Origin: Mycolicibacterium doricum
GTDB lineage: Bacteria > Actinomycetota > Actinomycetes > Mycobacteriales > Mycobacteriaceae
Length of the DNA: 64,000 nucleotides
Assembly: GCF_010728155.1 (NCBI RefSeq)
Contig: NZ_AP022605.1
Span: 3,720,001 to 3,784,000 of the forward strand
Direction of reading: 5' to 3'
Shown here: positions 26,851 to 36,017 of the stretch, piece by piece
Numbering within the stretch: position 1 is the first letter of the stretch
Layout of the letters: every line of letters starts with the position of its first letter
Notes under the pieces: model-generated
Seen by the model: the letters and a program-made list of their open reading frames with translations, nothing else
Told to the model about the DNA's origin: nothing
Databases searched by the model: none
Position numbers and translations under genes: made by a program

Positions 26851-27033
26851 TCAGCGACGAGCTGATCGGCACCGAGACCGCCGCGGCCGCGCCGGCGCGG
26901 CCGACCCAACCACCTGGCGAGAACGGGCGAAACCCCACCGCACCAACACCCCGTCCGAGCATGACGGGCACGACACCTCCCCAGCAGCCAACCGGGACTC
27001 GACGCGCTCGGAATCGACCTCTACCGTGACCAT
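26851..27033 (-). pseudogene. zinc-ribbon (DUF6431-like) protein fragment
   Basis: The minus-strand frame reads MVTVEVDSERVESRLAAG, then CPSCSDGVLVRWGFARSR, a zinc-ribbon-like start that I associate with short proteins near transposases in actinobacteria. It ends after 60 residues in an Arg/Ser-rich stretch where more Cys would be expected, suggesting a frameshift or truncation. The 513-base interval 26739-27251 contains nothing else I can identify. The family name is from memory and uncertain. Confidence 0.35.
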
Positions 27034-27251
27034 CAGTTCATCGACACACTGACCGTGCCATCGGGCGAACTAATCGCTTCCGGTGCGTCTGCGCCCGCAG
27101 ACACCCACGGGATCAGCCGCCCACAAGTGTGCCCCTCACGGCATTCGAGCTCAATGCACCTGGGCGCGTCTGCGTAAAGCCGCTTACGGTGGGTACACCG
27201 GGCGCGGCGGCGACCCGCTGGCTGAGTTCGGGACCTGCTCGGAGGAGAGAT

Positions 27252-28157
27252 ATGCGTCGGCGGCTGCCGAAATGGACGATCAGGGTACTGGCGATCACGG
27301 GCGCGGCCCTGCTCGTCACCGGCTGCGAGGCACAGGTCCGGGGTGCGCCGCCGGCAACCGAAAGCGCCCCGCTCGCAACAGTCCAAGCCCCACCCGCCCA
27401 GCCGGCGGAGCCAATGGACGGATTCGCCGGACTCGACGTCCGCGTCCGTCAAGCCACCGCGGACGCGGCCGCCTCCGGAGCCGAAATCGAGACCGCCGTG
27501 TTGGACCGCAACACTGGCGCCACCGTCTCCGGCGGGGGCAACAACCCCTTCCCGATCGCGTCCGTGGTGAAGTTGTTCATCGCCGACGACCTGCTGCTGC
27601 AGGAATCGGAGGGCAAGATGGCCTTGTCCGCTGCCGACCGCAAGTCCCTCGACGCCATGCTGCGGTCCTCCGACGATAGCGCCGCCCAGATGTTCTGGGA
27701 CCGCAGCGGCGGGAATGCCGTCATCGCTCGCGTGAAGGCGCGGTACGGGTTGGCCGGCACGACGGCGCCCTACAACGGACACTGGGACGTCACGCAGAGC
27801 ACCGCAGGCGATCTCGTCCGCTACTACGACATGCTCTTGGACGGCGCCGGGGGACTACCACCCGAACAGGGCGACACCATCATCGGCAATCTCGCGCAAT
27901 CGACGCCCACGGGAACCGACGGGTACCCACAGCGGTTCGGTATCCCCGAGGGGCTCTACGCCGAGCCGGTCGCGGTCAAGCAGGGATGGTTCTGCTGCTG
28001 GAACGGCGGCAATCAACTGCACGTGTCAACCGGTACTTTCGGACCCGAACGCCGCTACGTGATGGCGATCGCCTCCCTTGACCCCACCGGCGAAGCGGCT
28101 GCCCGAGAAAACATCACCCGGGCCGTCAAGACGATGTTTCCGGGCGGCAAGGTCTGA
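27252..28157 (+). CDS. LppW-like lipoprotein with beta-lactamase-type fold
   Basis: The 301-residue product has a lipoprotein signal (LVTGC, Cys25) and an Ala/Pro-rich linker. The globular domain keeps the outline of class A beta-lactamases: ASVVK at 103-107 as the S-x-x-K motif, SDDSAAQMF in place of SDN, and KQGW in place of KTG. These variants suggest that it is not an efficient beta-lactamase. The layout matches M. tuberculosis LppW (Rv2905) as I recall it. GGAGGAG stands before the ATG. A role in envelope metabolism is possible but not shown. Confidence 0.75.
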   Translation: MRRRLPKWTIRVLAITGAALLVTGCEAQVRGAPPATESAPLATVQAPPAQPAEPMDGFAGLDVRVRQATADAAASGAEIETAVLDRNTGATVSGGGNNPFPIASVVKLFIADDLLLQESEGKMALSAADRKSLDAMLRSSDDSAAQMFWDRSGGNAVIARVKARYGLAGTTAPYNGHWDVTQSTAGDLVRYYDMLLDGAGGLPPEQGDTIIGNLAQSTPTGTDGYPQRFGIPEGLYAEPVAVKQGWFCCWNGGNQLHVSTGTFGPERRYVMAIASLDPTGEAAARENITRAVKTMFPGGKV

Positions 28158-28192
28158 CGTCGCCGGATCCGCTTCGAACGGTGTTGGTCCGC

Positions 28193-29284
28193 TCAGCGGC
28201 GTGGCGTCACGGTGATGTGCACGTGGTCGTAGTGGCCGTAACCCGATGCCTGGGGACCGGCCGGCGTGTAGTAGGTGCCGCGCCAGATCACGTCCTGCAA
28301 CCCGAATCGGCTGGCATTGCTCATCGCGAACGCGAGAATCTGGTCGCCGAGCGCGATGCCCTCGGGACTTCCGGGGTTGGGAATCACGATGTCGATCGCC
28401 AAGCCGCTCGGATGCCACGGCTTCGTGTCCGGCCGGACCCCGTCGATTTCGGCGATCTGCGGGAACTGGCGGCTGACGGCCCTGGCGGCCACGATGGTGT
28501 TCGGCTGCAATCCGGCCTCGAACGCCACCCCGACAGGCAACGCCTCCGGGATTTCGGGGATGGCGGCTGCGGACGGCGGAGCGACGTCGCCGGGCGGCAC
28601 GCCCGGCAGAGGTGCGTTGTCGACGATCGCTCGCTGTTGCGGTGTCAGTGCGGTGTACTGCGCCTCCGCGGCAGCGATCTGGCGCAGCAGTTCGCTGAGT
28701 TTGGCCTGCAGTTCTGCACGCACTGCGGCGGCTGACTCGGCCGCGGCGCCGGCGTCGGCGGCCGATTTCTCCGACGCTTGAGCGGTGGCGGCCGCACGCT
28801 CACGGGCCGATCGAAAGTCCTTCATCTGGTCGGCGATGCCAGCGCCCACTGTCCGTTGTGCCGACAGTTGATCGATCAGCTGCTGCGGGGAGCCGGCGGT
28901 CAGCACCGCCGCGAACTGACCGTCGCTCCCACTCATGTAGTTCATCGCCGCCACCCGGTCGACAGCGGCCTGATACGGCTGGAGACGGGTGTTCGCGAGC
29001 TCCACGGCGGCCAGGTCGGCGCGGTGCCGGTCAACGGCCGCCGCCTGCTGAGCAGATCTGGCGTCGGCCTCGCGTTGGGCAGCCGTGACGGCCTGACGAC
29101 TCTGCACGGCCTGCTGGGACAATTCGTTGAGCCTGGACAACGCGTCCGTCGCCGGGTCCGCATGGCCGCTAGCCATCGACGTGGCCACCACCACGGCCGC
29201 GGACACAAGACCGCACACCGTCCGCCGAAGTGAGCGGCGCGCCCAGGTCACGCGGATTGTCACGATCCTTCGCTCGAGGACCAC
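28193..29284 (-). CDS. secreted coiled-coil protein with peptidase-like C-terminal domain
   Basis: The 363-residue product has a basic start and a signal peptide ending near SGHADPATD. Residues about 45-220 are Ala/Gln/Glu-rich helices predicted to form coiled coils, as in NlpC/P60 or EnvC-like wall-hydrolase regulators. The C-terminal 110 residues contain HPSGLAIDIVI and end in YGHYDHVHITV, a His/Asp pattern like that of M15 or related peptidoglycan peptidases. I infer a cell-wall function, either hydrolytic or regulatory. The start is uncertain: GTG at 29284 or a codon shortly after. Confidence 0.7.
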   Translation of the reverse strand: MVLERRIVTIRVTWARRSLRRTVCGLVSAAVVVATSMASGHADPATDALSRLNELSQQAVQSRQAVTAAQREADARSAQQAAAVDRHRADLAAVELANTRLQPYQAAVDRVAAMNYMSGSDGQFAAVLTAGSPQQLIDQLSAQRTVGAGIADQMKDFRSARERAAATAQASEKSAADAGAAAESAAAVRAELQAKLSELLRQIAAAEAQYTALTPQQRAIVDNAPLPGVPPGDVAPPSAAAIPEIPEALPVGVAFEAGLQPNTIVAARAVSRQFPQIAEIDGVRPDTKPWHPSGLAIDIVIPNPGSPEGIALGDQILAFAMSNASRFGLQDVIWRGTYYTPAGPQASGYGHYDHVHITVTPRR

Positions 29285-29519
29285 GAACTGGTCCGGCGGT
29301 CGGTGTCCCGGGCAAGGCTACGAACTGACACCGACGATGTCTACTCCGGCGCCGACCACCTTGGCGCACGGCACGTCGACGTCGTGTTCGGCCCGTGGCG
29401 CCGACGCGGGACCGTTGCGGCCGAAAGCGTGGTGTTTGACCACCGGGTAGCCGCTCGAGTGCTCGACGTCGTCGGCCGCGACGATGTGCTGGCGCAGCTC
29501 CGCGCCGAAACTCCGAACC

Positions 29520-30598
29520 TCAGGGGGGCCCGAGGCGGCCCGTCAACCAGCGTATGGTCCGGACCTCGCTGTCCCGGTACGGCTGCCCGTCGGGGCGCAG
29601 CAACTCGTGGAACCAGACCTCCGGGGGTGAGGTGTACGGCTTGTCCCATGAATCCCACGGCAGGTGGGTCTGAGTCTTGCCCACCACCAGCCCCCAGTTG
29701 TAGGCGCCCACATTTCGTCGCTTGGCCAGCGTGAGGATTCCCTCGACGGTGTTGCCGAACTCGCGGGCCAGATACTCAGTGCACACGATGGGCCGTCCGA
29801 GCGGGCGCAGTTCGGCGATACGCGCGTCGAATTCGTCGGCGTCACTGTAGTTGTGGAACGTGATGATGTCCGAGTTGTCGAGTTGCGTGCGCACGATGGC
29901 GCTGCGGCGGGCGGGGTCCGCCCACTTTCCGTCCCACACTCCACTGGTCAGCGGCTGCGCTGGGTCGACGTCACGGGCCCAGCCGAACACCTGCGGGAGC
30001 AGCTCGGCCACCCGCTCGATCTTGTCCTTGCGTTCGACCTCGCGGTACTGGTTGGCCGGGTTGTCCGGCTCGTTCCACAGATCCCAGCCCAGGACGCGCT
30101 CGTCGTCGCGGAATTGGGTGAGCACCCCGGTGACGTAGTCGCGCAGCACGCGCCGATAACCGGGGTCTCCGATGTACTGGGCGCCCGGACTCTGCACCCA
30201 GCCGGAGTTGTGCACACCCGGCCGCGGTGGGCGCTGACGGCCGAGCTTGGGCAGCGGGTCCCAGCACGAGTCGAACAGCACGAACAGCGGCCGGATGCCG
30301 TGCCGGGCCGCGATGGCGACGAACTGCGCGAGGCGACGCAGGAACCCGTTACGGTCCTGCGCCCACAGCTGATCGTGCAGGAACACCCGCACCGTGTTGA
30401 GCCCGATCCGGCGCGCCAGCATCAGCTCGATGTCGATGCGCCGCCGATCGAACGTCGCGGCCTGGAACATCTCTAGTTGGTTGACGGCGTTCGAGGTGAT
30501 GAAGTTCGCGCCGACGCCGCAGCCGATGCGGTGAGCAGCGCGGGCAGTTTGAGTGCAGTGCGTCGGGCGAGCGGGCGCCGATGGTTCTTTCCGGGCAC
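29520..30598 (-). pseudogene. GH5-like secreted glycosidase, broken by an internal deletion
   Basis: The reading frame 29520-30470 encodes a GH5-type (beta/alpha)8 enzyme with WDLWNEPDNP (acid/base Glu) and VCTEYLAREFG (nucleophile Glu). It is closely related to the intact gene at 44063-45202. The signal peptide, starting at a GTG at 30598 (PGKNHRRPLARRTALKLP), is in a different frame that stops at 30473. Compared with the intact paralogue, about 25 codons between the signal peptide and GANFITS are missing and the frame is shifted. A product from the internal ATG at 30470 would lack the export signal and part of the barrel. The 3' end is undamaged, so the lesion may be recent. Confidence 0.75.
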
Positions 30599-30647
30599 GT
30601 CGGGTGTGCTCGTCAATGTGCAGTCTCCGGCTTCGACTCTGGGTAGG

Positions 30648-31424
30648 TCATCGACTTCCAATGAAGTTCCAGTATCCGGTGGCGACGGACACGGCGATTG
30701 CGGCCGCGGCGATCCCGAACCCGGCCAGCACCAGGGCCGCTTCGCGGGTGCCGAAATGCGACGGACGTGCCCAGGTCCGCGTCGGGTAGGCGCCGAATCC
30801 ACGCGCCTCCATCGCGGTGGCGAGCATCGATCCGCGGCGGATGGCGAAGACGAGCAACGCGAACGCCTGCCCCGCGATCCGCCGCAGGCGATTGCGGTCG
30901 CCGACTCCGCGCGCGCGGCGCGCATAGCCGAGGTAGCGCCAGTCCTCGCGGAGCAGGCCGACCGTACGTAGCCCAGCCAGAGCCCCCAGCACGAACCGGG
31001 CCGGAAGCCGCAGCACCTGCCCTAGTCCGTCGGCAAGTTCGGTGGGGTCGGTGTCGATGAACAGGACCACCGACGGCAACGCGATGGCGAGCACCCGCAC
31101 GAAGGTGGCCACCGCCAGCGTGATCGACCCGTCACTGACCGTGACGAGCAGGAACTGCCAGTGCACGGTGCCGCTGCGCTCCCCGTAGAGCACGATGGTC
31201 ACCGCGGTGAGTCCCGCGGCCAGCACAACCAGCCCACCGCGGATCAGGACCGCGCGCAAAGGGATCCGCAGCGCGAATATCAGCAGGAGCTCAAGCACGA
31301 GCGCGGTCAGGGCGGACACCCAGTCGACGCTGGCCACCAGGCCGACGGCGATCACCATGGCGGCCAGAAGTTTCGCGACCGGGTTTATGCCGGTCGGCAC
31401 CGGTGCGGCCGCCACGCTGGTCAC
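30648..31424 (-). CDS. ykoC: ECF transporter T component (thiamine-precursor uptake)
   Basis: The 258-residue product has five or six hydrophobic helices and the EcfT/CbiQ signature near the C-terminus, where RRGSMLATAMEARGFGAYPTR contains the Ala-Arg-Gly motifs that couple to the ATPases. In YkoEDC-type transporters this protein joins the substrate-binding YkoE and the double ATPase YkoD. The start overlaps the stop of the ATPase gene by 4 bp. The substrate, hydroxymethylpyrimidine or thiamine, is inferred from YkoE and the riboswitch upstream of the operon. Confidence 0.85.
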   Translation of the reverse strand: MTSVAAAPVPTGINPVAKLLAAMVIAVGLVASVDWVSALTALVLELLLIFALRIPLRAVLIRGGLVVLAAGLTAVTIVLYGERSGTVHWQFLLVTVSDGSITLAVATFVRVLAIALPSVVLFIDTDPTELADGLGQVLRLPARFVLGALAGLRTVGLLREDWRYLGYARRARGVGDRNRLRRIAGQAFALLVFAIRRGSMLATAMEARGFGAYPTRTWARPSHFGTREAALVLAGFGIAAAAIAVSVATGYWNFIGSR

Positions 31425-32875
31425 GGCGCGCGCCCGGTCGTCGCGCCGGAACGAATGTCGATGCGGCGGTCGGCGAGCACCGCCGTGAAGTCGACGTCGT
31501 GGGTGACCGCGACCACCGCGGTGCCGTCGTCGGCGATCTCGGCGAGCAGCCCGACGAGTTCCTCCCAGGTGTTGCGATCCTGGCCGAAGGTGGGCTCGTC
31601 GAGGACGACCAACTCCGGCCGCGTGGCGAGCACCGTCGCCACCGACTCGCCGCCGGACAGCGTGTAGGGGTTGGCGTCGGCGAGCTCGGTGAGCCGCAGC
31701 CGTTCCAGCAGCGGATCACACACCCGGGCGACCGAGTCGTCGTCGTGCCCGAGGGCGCGGGGACCGATTGCGAGTTCGTCGCGGACGCTGCCGGTGAGGA
31801 ACTGGTGCTCCGGGTTTTGGAACACACTGCCGATCCGGGTGAGCAGTTCCCGGGATCGCCACTGGAGGGGTTCCCGGCGACCAGCGGCCGGGGCGAACCC
31901 GTCCAGTGCCTCCACCCGCCCACCGCGGGGTGGGAGCAGCCCGCCCAGGGTCAGCGCCAGCGCAGTCTTGCCCGCTCCGTTCGGACCGGTGACCACACTG
32001 ACCGCGGCCCTGGGTATGTCGAAGTCCATCTCTTCGGTTCGGGGGCCGCCACGGTATCCGGCCGACAGCTCGACGGCCTCGGCCAGCGGTTCCCCCGGTG
32101 CGCCGCGGCGATCGACGCACGGCAGGGCGGCGCCGGGCACCCACACACCGGCGCGCGTCAGGTGCGCGCCTTCCCGGACAACGGTGCGTGCGGGCGGCCC
32201 GTCGGCCACGACCTCACCTCGGGGCCCGAGCACGATCACCCGGTCGACCACGGGAAGCCATACCGTGGTTCGGTGTTCGACCACGATCAGCGTCGCGCCG
32301 GTCCGCGAGGCCACCGCGGTGACGGCGTCGCGCACCTCCACCACACCGGCAGAATCGAGATTGGCGGTCGGCTCGTCCAGCAGGATGAGGCCGGGGTCCA
32401 TGGCCAGCACACCGGCCAGTGCCAACCGCTGCTGTTGACCCCCCGATAGCCGCGACGTGGGATGGTGAAGCGGCATTGTCAGCCCGACGGCGGCCAACGC
32501 CCGCCCTGCCCGCGGCCAGATCGCCTCGGGTGCGACGTTGACGTTCTCCATCCCGAACGCCACGTCGTCGCCGACCCGCGACAGGATGACCTGCGAGTCG
32601 GGGTTCTGCAGGACCATGCCGATGCGGCTGCGTCGCTGCGCAGGTGCCACCCCGTCGACGAGTAGACGCCCTGCTCCGTCGCCGTCCTCGCTGCCACCGA
32701 GAAGGCCGGCCAGCCCTTGCAGCAGCGTGGATTTGCCCGATCCGCTGGCGCCGAGAAGCAGCACCCGCTCCCCCGGCTCGACGGTGAGGCAAAGGTCGCG
32801 TACCGCCCACGTCGAGCGCCCGGCATGACGCCAGTGCCAACCCAGGGCGGCGACCGCGACACCGCCCGTGGTCAT
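31421..32875 (-). CDS. ykoD: ECF transporter duplicated ATPase
   Basis: The 484-residue product holds two ABC ATPase domains. The first has Walker A GASGSGKST near residue 42 and signature LSGGQQQRLALAGVL with LILLDEPTANLD. The second has GPNGAGKTALAL and a later LSGGESVATVLA with LVVLDEPTFGQD. Two fused ATPase domains are typical of YkoD/CbiO-like proteins of group II ECF transporters. The ATG at 32875 overlaps the YkoE stop, and the stop overlaps the T-component start, so ykoE, ykoD and ykoC form a tightly coupled operon. Confidence 0.9.
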   Translation of the reverse strand: MTTGGVAVAALGWHWRHAGRSTWAVRDLCLTVEPGERVLLLGASGSGKSTLLQGLAGLLGGSEDGDGAGRLLVDGVAPAQRRSRIGMVLQNPDSQVILSRVGDDVAFGMENVNVAPEAIWPRAGRALAAVGLTMPLHHPTSRLSGGQQQRLALAGVLAMDPGLILLDEPTANLDSAGVVEVRDAVTAVASRTGATLIVVEHRTTVWLPVVDRVIVLGPRGEVVADGPPARTVVREGAHLTRAGVWVPGAALPCVDRRGAPGEPLAEAVELSAGYRGGPRTEEMDFDIPRAAVSVVTGPNGAGKTALALTLGGLLPPRGGRVEALDGFAPAAGRREPLQWRSRELLTRIGSVFQNPEHQFLTGSVRDELAIGPRALGHDDDSVARVCDPLLERLRLTELADANPYTLSGGESVATVLATRPELVVLDEPTFGQDRNTWEELVGLLAEIADDGTAVVAVTHDVDFTAVLADRRIDIRSGATTGRAP

Positions 32876-33498
32876 GGCCGGGCGTCGCTCGGCGAGCCTG
32901 TCCTGCCCGACGGAAAGCGGGACAGCGCGCCGGTTTTCGCCAGTCCTCGGACCACCCACCAGGACAGCCCACCGGCGAGGACGCCACCGGAGACGATGCC
33001 CGACACGACGTAGACCACCGCGAAGGCCGACGTGGAACCCGGGTACAGCAACACGAGTTCGTTGATCGCCATGGCCAGCCCCGCGGCGGCCCCGGCCAGC
33101 ACGGCGACCGGGAGGTTCCACACCCGGTAGAGGAAACCGGCGAACACGATCTCGGCGGCCAGTCCCTGCACGAGGCCGAATTCCAGTGTCATGACGCCCC
33201 ACTGGTTGCCGACCAGGGCCGACACCGTCGCGGCGACGAGTTCCCCGTAGAGCGCCGCGCCCGGCTTGCGGATCACCATCGCGGTGAGCACCCCGGCGAA
33301 CAGCCAGCCACCTCCGAGCAGCGCCTGCAGTCCCGGCAGCAGCGCACTCAACGGCGCACCGATCGGGTTCGAGGCGACGTTCCACATGACGAACACCAGA
33401 CCGGACGCCACGGCCAGCACGCTGGCTACCACGATGTCGACGACGCGCCAGCGGTAGCTACGTCCGGTCACAGGAACAGGTGGAGACACATCGGTCAT
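32872..33498 (-). CDS. ykoE: YkoE-type substrate-binding (S) component
   Basis: The 208-residue product has about five or six hydrophobic helices and the YkoE features WRVVDIVVASVLAVASGLVF, GELVAATVSALVGNQWG and EFGLVQGLAAEIVFAG. YkoE binds hydroxymethylpyrimidine or thiamine. The gene is first in its operon and directly follows a TPP riboswitch, which supports the substrate. The start ATG at 33498 lies just after the riboswitch. Confidence 0.9.
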   Translation of the reverse strand: MTDVSPPVPVTGRSYRWRVVDIVVASVLAVASGLVFVMWNVASNPIGAPLSALLPGLQALLGGGWLFAGVLTAMVIRKPGAALYGELVAATVSALVGNQWGVMTLEFGLVQGLAAEIVFAGFLYRVWNLPVAVLAGAAAGLAMAINELVLLYPGSTSAFAVVYVVSGIVSGGVLAGGLSWWVVRGLAKTGALSRFPSGRTGSPSDARP

Positions 33499-33502
33499 CG
33501 AT

Positions 33503-33592
33503 CACTCCCTACGCCGGCATTACCCGGTCAGGTTCATACGGTCGACGGCCCTCAGCCGTCCTCTCAGCGCACTCGGTGTGCACTCCCGTGTG
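33503..33592 (-). promoter_or_regulatory. TPP riboswitch (THI element)
   Basis: Read on the minus strand, the leader contains CTGAGAGGACGG, then ACCTGACCGGGTAATGCCG and GCGTAGGGAGTG. These are the conserved thi-box blocks (CUGAGA, ACCUG, GxUAAUxCC, GCGUAGGGA) in correct order. It ends directly before ykoE, so TPP binding would shut down translation or elongation of the transporter operon. Confidence 0.93.
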
Positions 33593-33722
33593 GGTTATCC
33601 GCTCCAAAGTAGCGCAGCTACCTGCGGATGTCCCCATCGAAAAACCCGAGGTCGTCCCAAGTCGTTTACACCCCCCGCATCGGCGCGCAAGATGTCCCCG
33701 ACGACAGGAAAGGCGGTTCGCC

Positions 33723-34817
33723 ATGACGATCGACGTCGCCGACCGGGCATCGCTGCAGGAGGCGGTCCGGGACCTGCTGCGCAGCCGATGCACTGAGCAG
33801 GACGTGCGGCAGGTGCTGGCCGGGGACGACGGTTTCGACCGCGACCTGTGGTGCCGGCTGGCCGGCCAGGGAGTCACCGGCATCGTGATCGCCGCCGAGT
33901 ACGGCGGCGTGGGGCTGGGAGCGGCCGAGCTGGAGGCGGTGGCCGAGGAGACCGGAGCCGCGCTCCTCCCGTCGCCGTTCATCTCCAGCGCGGTGCTCAC
34001 GGCTGCACTGATCCAGACCGCGGGCACCAGGGAGGACCACCAGCGGCTGCTGCCCGGCCTGGCCGACGGGACCGCCATCGGGACGGTCGCGGTGACCGGG
34101 CGGGCCGGCACTTGGACCGCCGAGGGTGTCGACGTGCGCGCGGACACCCACGGCAGACTGACCGGCAGTGCGCACTACGTCACCGACGGACAGGTCGCCG
34201 ACATCCTGCTGGTTGCGGCGCAAGCCCCGGGCGGCATCGGCGTCTACGAGGTGGGTACCGACGCCACCGGTGTGCAGCGCGTCGCGGCCACGGTGTTCGA
34301 CCCGTCGGTGCGGCTGTCGATCGTCACGTTCGCCGACACCCCGGCGCGTCGCCTCGGCACCGCCGATTGGGACGCCGTGCAACAGGCCCTGAACCTCGCG
34401 ACGATCGCGCTCGCCGGTGAACAGTGCGGTGGTACCCGCCGCATCTTCGAGATCACCATCGAGTACCTCAAGACCCGCATCCAGTTCGGCCGCCCGATCG
34501 GTAGTTTCCAGGCGCTCAAGCATATGGCCGCCGATCTGCTGCTCCAGGTCGAGTCCTCGACGTCGGCCGCACAGAACGCCGCGTCCCGGTGGGACGACGA
34601 CCCCAACACCGCCGCGGGAGCGATCGCGCTTGCCGGATTCGCCTGCGCCGAGGCGTACCGGGACACCACCGCGGCGGCCATCCAGATGCACGGCGGAATC
34701 GGCTTCACCTGGGAGCATCCGGCACACCTGTACCTCCGCCGCGCCCGCACCGGCCTGCAGCTGTTCGGCGGCCCACGCCTGCATCGCGAGCGTTACCTGC
34801 AGTCGAAAGGCGCCTGA
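33723..34817 (+). CDS. acyl-CoA dehydrogenase, first of a pair
   Basis: The 364-residue product has the flavoprotein acyl-CoA dehydrogenase fold: EYGGVGLGAAELEAVAEETG in the N-terminal helical part, a middle beta domain, and YLKTRIQFGRPIGSFQALKH plus AIQMHGGIGFTWEHPAHLYLRRA in the C-terminal helical part. The pairing with a 397-residue partner 3 bp downstream matches the mycobacterial alpha2beta2 FadE complexes of steroid or side-chain catabolism, in which only one chain carries the catalytic base. The substrate is unknown. AGGAAAGG stands before the ATG. Confidence 0.85.
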   Translation: MTIDVADRASLQEAVRDLLRSRCTEQDVRQVLAGDDGFDRDLWCRLAGQGVTGIVIAAEYGGVGLGAAELEAVAEETGAALLPSPFISSAVLTAALIQTAGTREDHQRLLPGLADGTAIGTVAVTGRAGTWTAEGVDVRADTHGRLTGSAHYVTDGQVADILLVAAQAPGGIGVYEVGTDATGVQRVAATVFDPSVRLSIVTFADTPARRLGTADWDAVQQALNLATIALAGEQCGGTRRIFEITIEYLKTRIQFGRPIGSFQALKHMAADLLLQVESSTSAAQNAASRWDDDPNTAAGAIALAGFACAEAYRDTTAAAIQMHGGIGFTWEHPAHLYLRRARTGLQLFGGPRLHRERYLQSKGA

Positions 34818-34820
34818 CCC

Positions 34821-36014
34821 ATGACCGACACGACTCCGAGCGGCGACGACCTACGCGCCGAGGTGCGCGACTGGCTGGCGCAGAACTGGAAGGGCCTGCC
34901 GAGGTCGAGCGATCCGTGGGTGGCGTCCCCCGAACGGGTCGCCTGGCTGGAGAAAGTGCTCGACACCGGCTACGCGGTCCCCACCTACCCGGCCGAGTGG
35001 TTCGGCCGGGCGTACCCGAACCACCTGGCGTCGGTGATCGAGACGGAGTTCAAGGCCGTCCGGGCTCCCGGCGCGCGGCGCGACAAGTACAGCATCCCGG
35101 CGAACACCGTCCTGAGGTTCGGCAGCGACAGCCTCAAGCGAGGGTTGATGCGCGACTTCCTCACCGAGCGCGCCACCACCTGCCTGCTCTACAGCGAACC
35201 CGGTGCCGGCTCGGACCTCGCCGGCGTGCACGCGACCGCAGTGCGCGACGGCAACCGGTGGGTGGTCAACGGTCAGAAGGTGTGGACCTCCGGAGCAGCG
35301 ACGGCCGACTACGGGCTGCTACTCGCCCGCACCGACTGGGATGTCCCCAAACACAAGGGCCTGAGCTTCTTCATCCTGCCGATGAAACAACCCGGCATCG
35401 AGGTACGGCCGCTGGTGCAGATCACCGGAGAATCGCACTTCAACGAGGTGTTCATCAGTGACGCACACGTATCCGACGACTTCCTCGTCGGCGGTGCCGG
35501 CAACGGCTGGCGGGTACTGCAGACCGCACTGGCCTACGAGCGGTCCATCATGGGCGACACCGGTCGCGGGTCCCGCAACAGTTCGCGCGCCGACAGCCTC
35601 GTCGAACTCGCCCGCGAACACGGCCGCCTCGGCGATCCGGTCATCCGGGACTCGCTGGCCACGGCGCTAGCACTGCGAGAACTCAACGGGCTCAACAACA
35701 CTCGCGCGAAGGAATCGGCCTCGATGGGCACGTCCAGCTCGATCATGTCGCTGGGCAAGCTCGCCATGTCCGCCATCCTGCACACCGAAGCCCGAGTGAA
35801 GACCACCATCATCGGAACGGAGGCACTGCTGGCCGGGCCGGACAACCCGGAAGCGGACGACATCAACTTCCTGACACTCAACGCGTACTTCACCTCCATC
35901 GGTGGCGGCACCGATCAGATCCAGCGCAACATCATCGGTGAGCGGGTCCTCGGGCTGCCGAAGGAGCCTGAAGTCGACCGCGACATCCCGTTCCGCGACG
36001 CGCGCCGGAACTGA
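34821..36014 (+). CDS. acyl-CoA dehydrogenase, second of a pair
   Basis: The 397-residue product shows LLYSEPGAGSDLAGVHATAVRDG and VNGQKVWTSGA in the middle domain (FAD- and substrate-binding signature) and LNAYFTSIGGGTDQIQRNIIGERVLGLP at the C-terminus. It is complete and of normal length. The start ATG is 3 bp after the stop of the first dehydrogenase, so translation is coupled and a heteromeric enzyme is likely. The third gene of the set, 3 bp further on, is a decayed CoA-transferase. Confidence 0.88.
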   Translation: MTDTTPSGDDLRAEVRDWLAQNWKGLPRSSDPWVASPERVAWLEKVLDTGYAVPTYPAEWFGRAYPNHLASVIETEFKAVRAPGARRDKYSIPANTVLRFGSDSLKRGLMRDFLTERATTCLLYSEPGAGSDLAGVHATAVRDGNRWVVNGQKVWTSGAATADYGLLLARTDWDVPKHKGLSFFILPMKQPGIEVRPLVQITGESHFNEVFISDAHVSDDFLVGGAGNGWRVLQTALAYERSIMGDTGRGSRNSSRADSLVELAREHGRLGDPVIRDSLATALALRELNGLNNTRAKESASMGTSSSIMSLGKLAMSAILHTEARVKTTIIGTEALLAGPDNPEADDINFLTLNAYFTSIGGGTDQIQRNIIGERVLGLPKEPEVDRDIPFRDARRN

Positions 36015-36017
36015 TCG

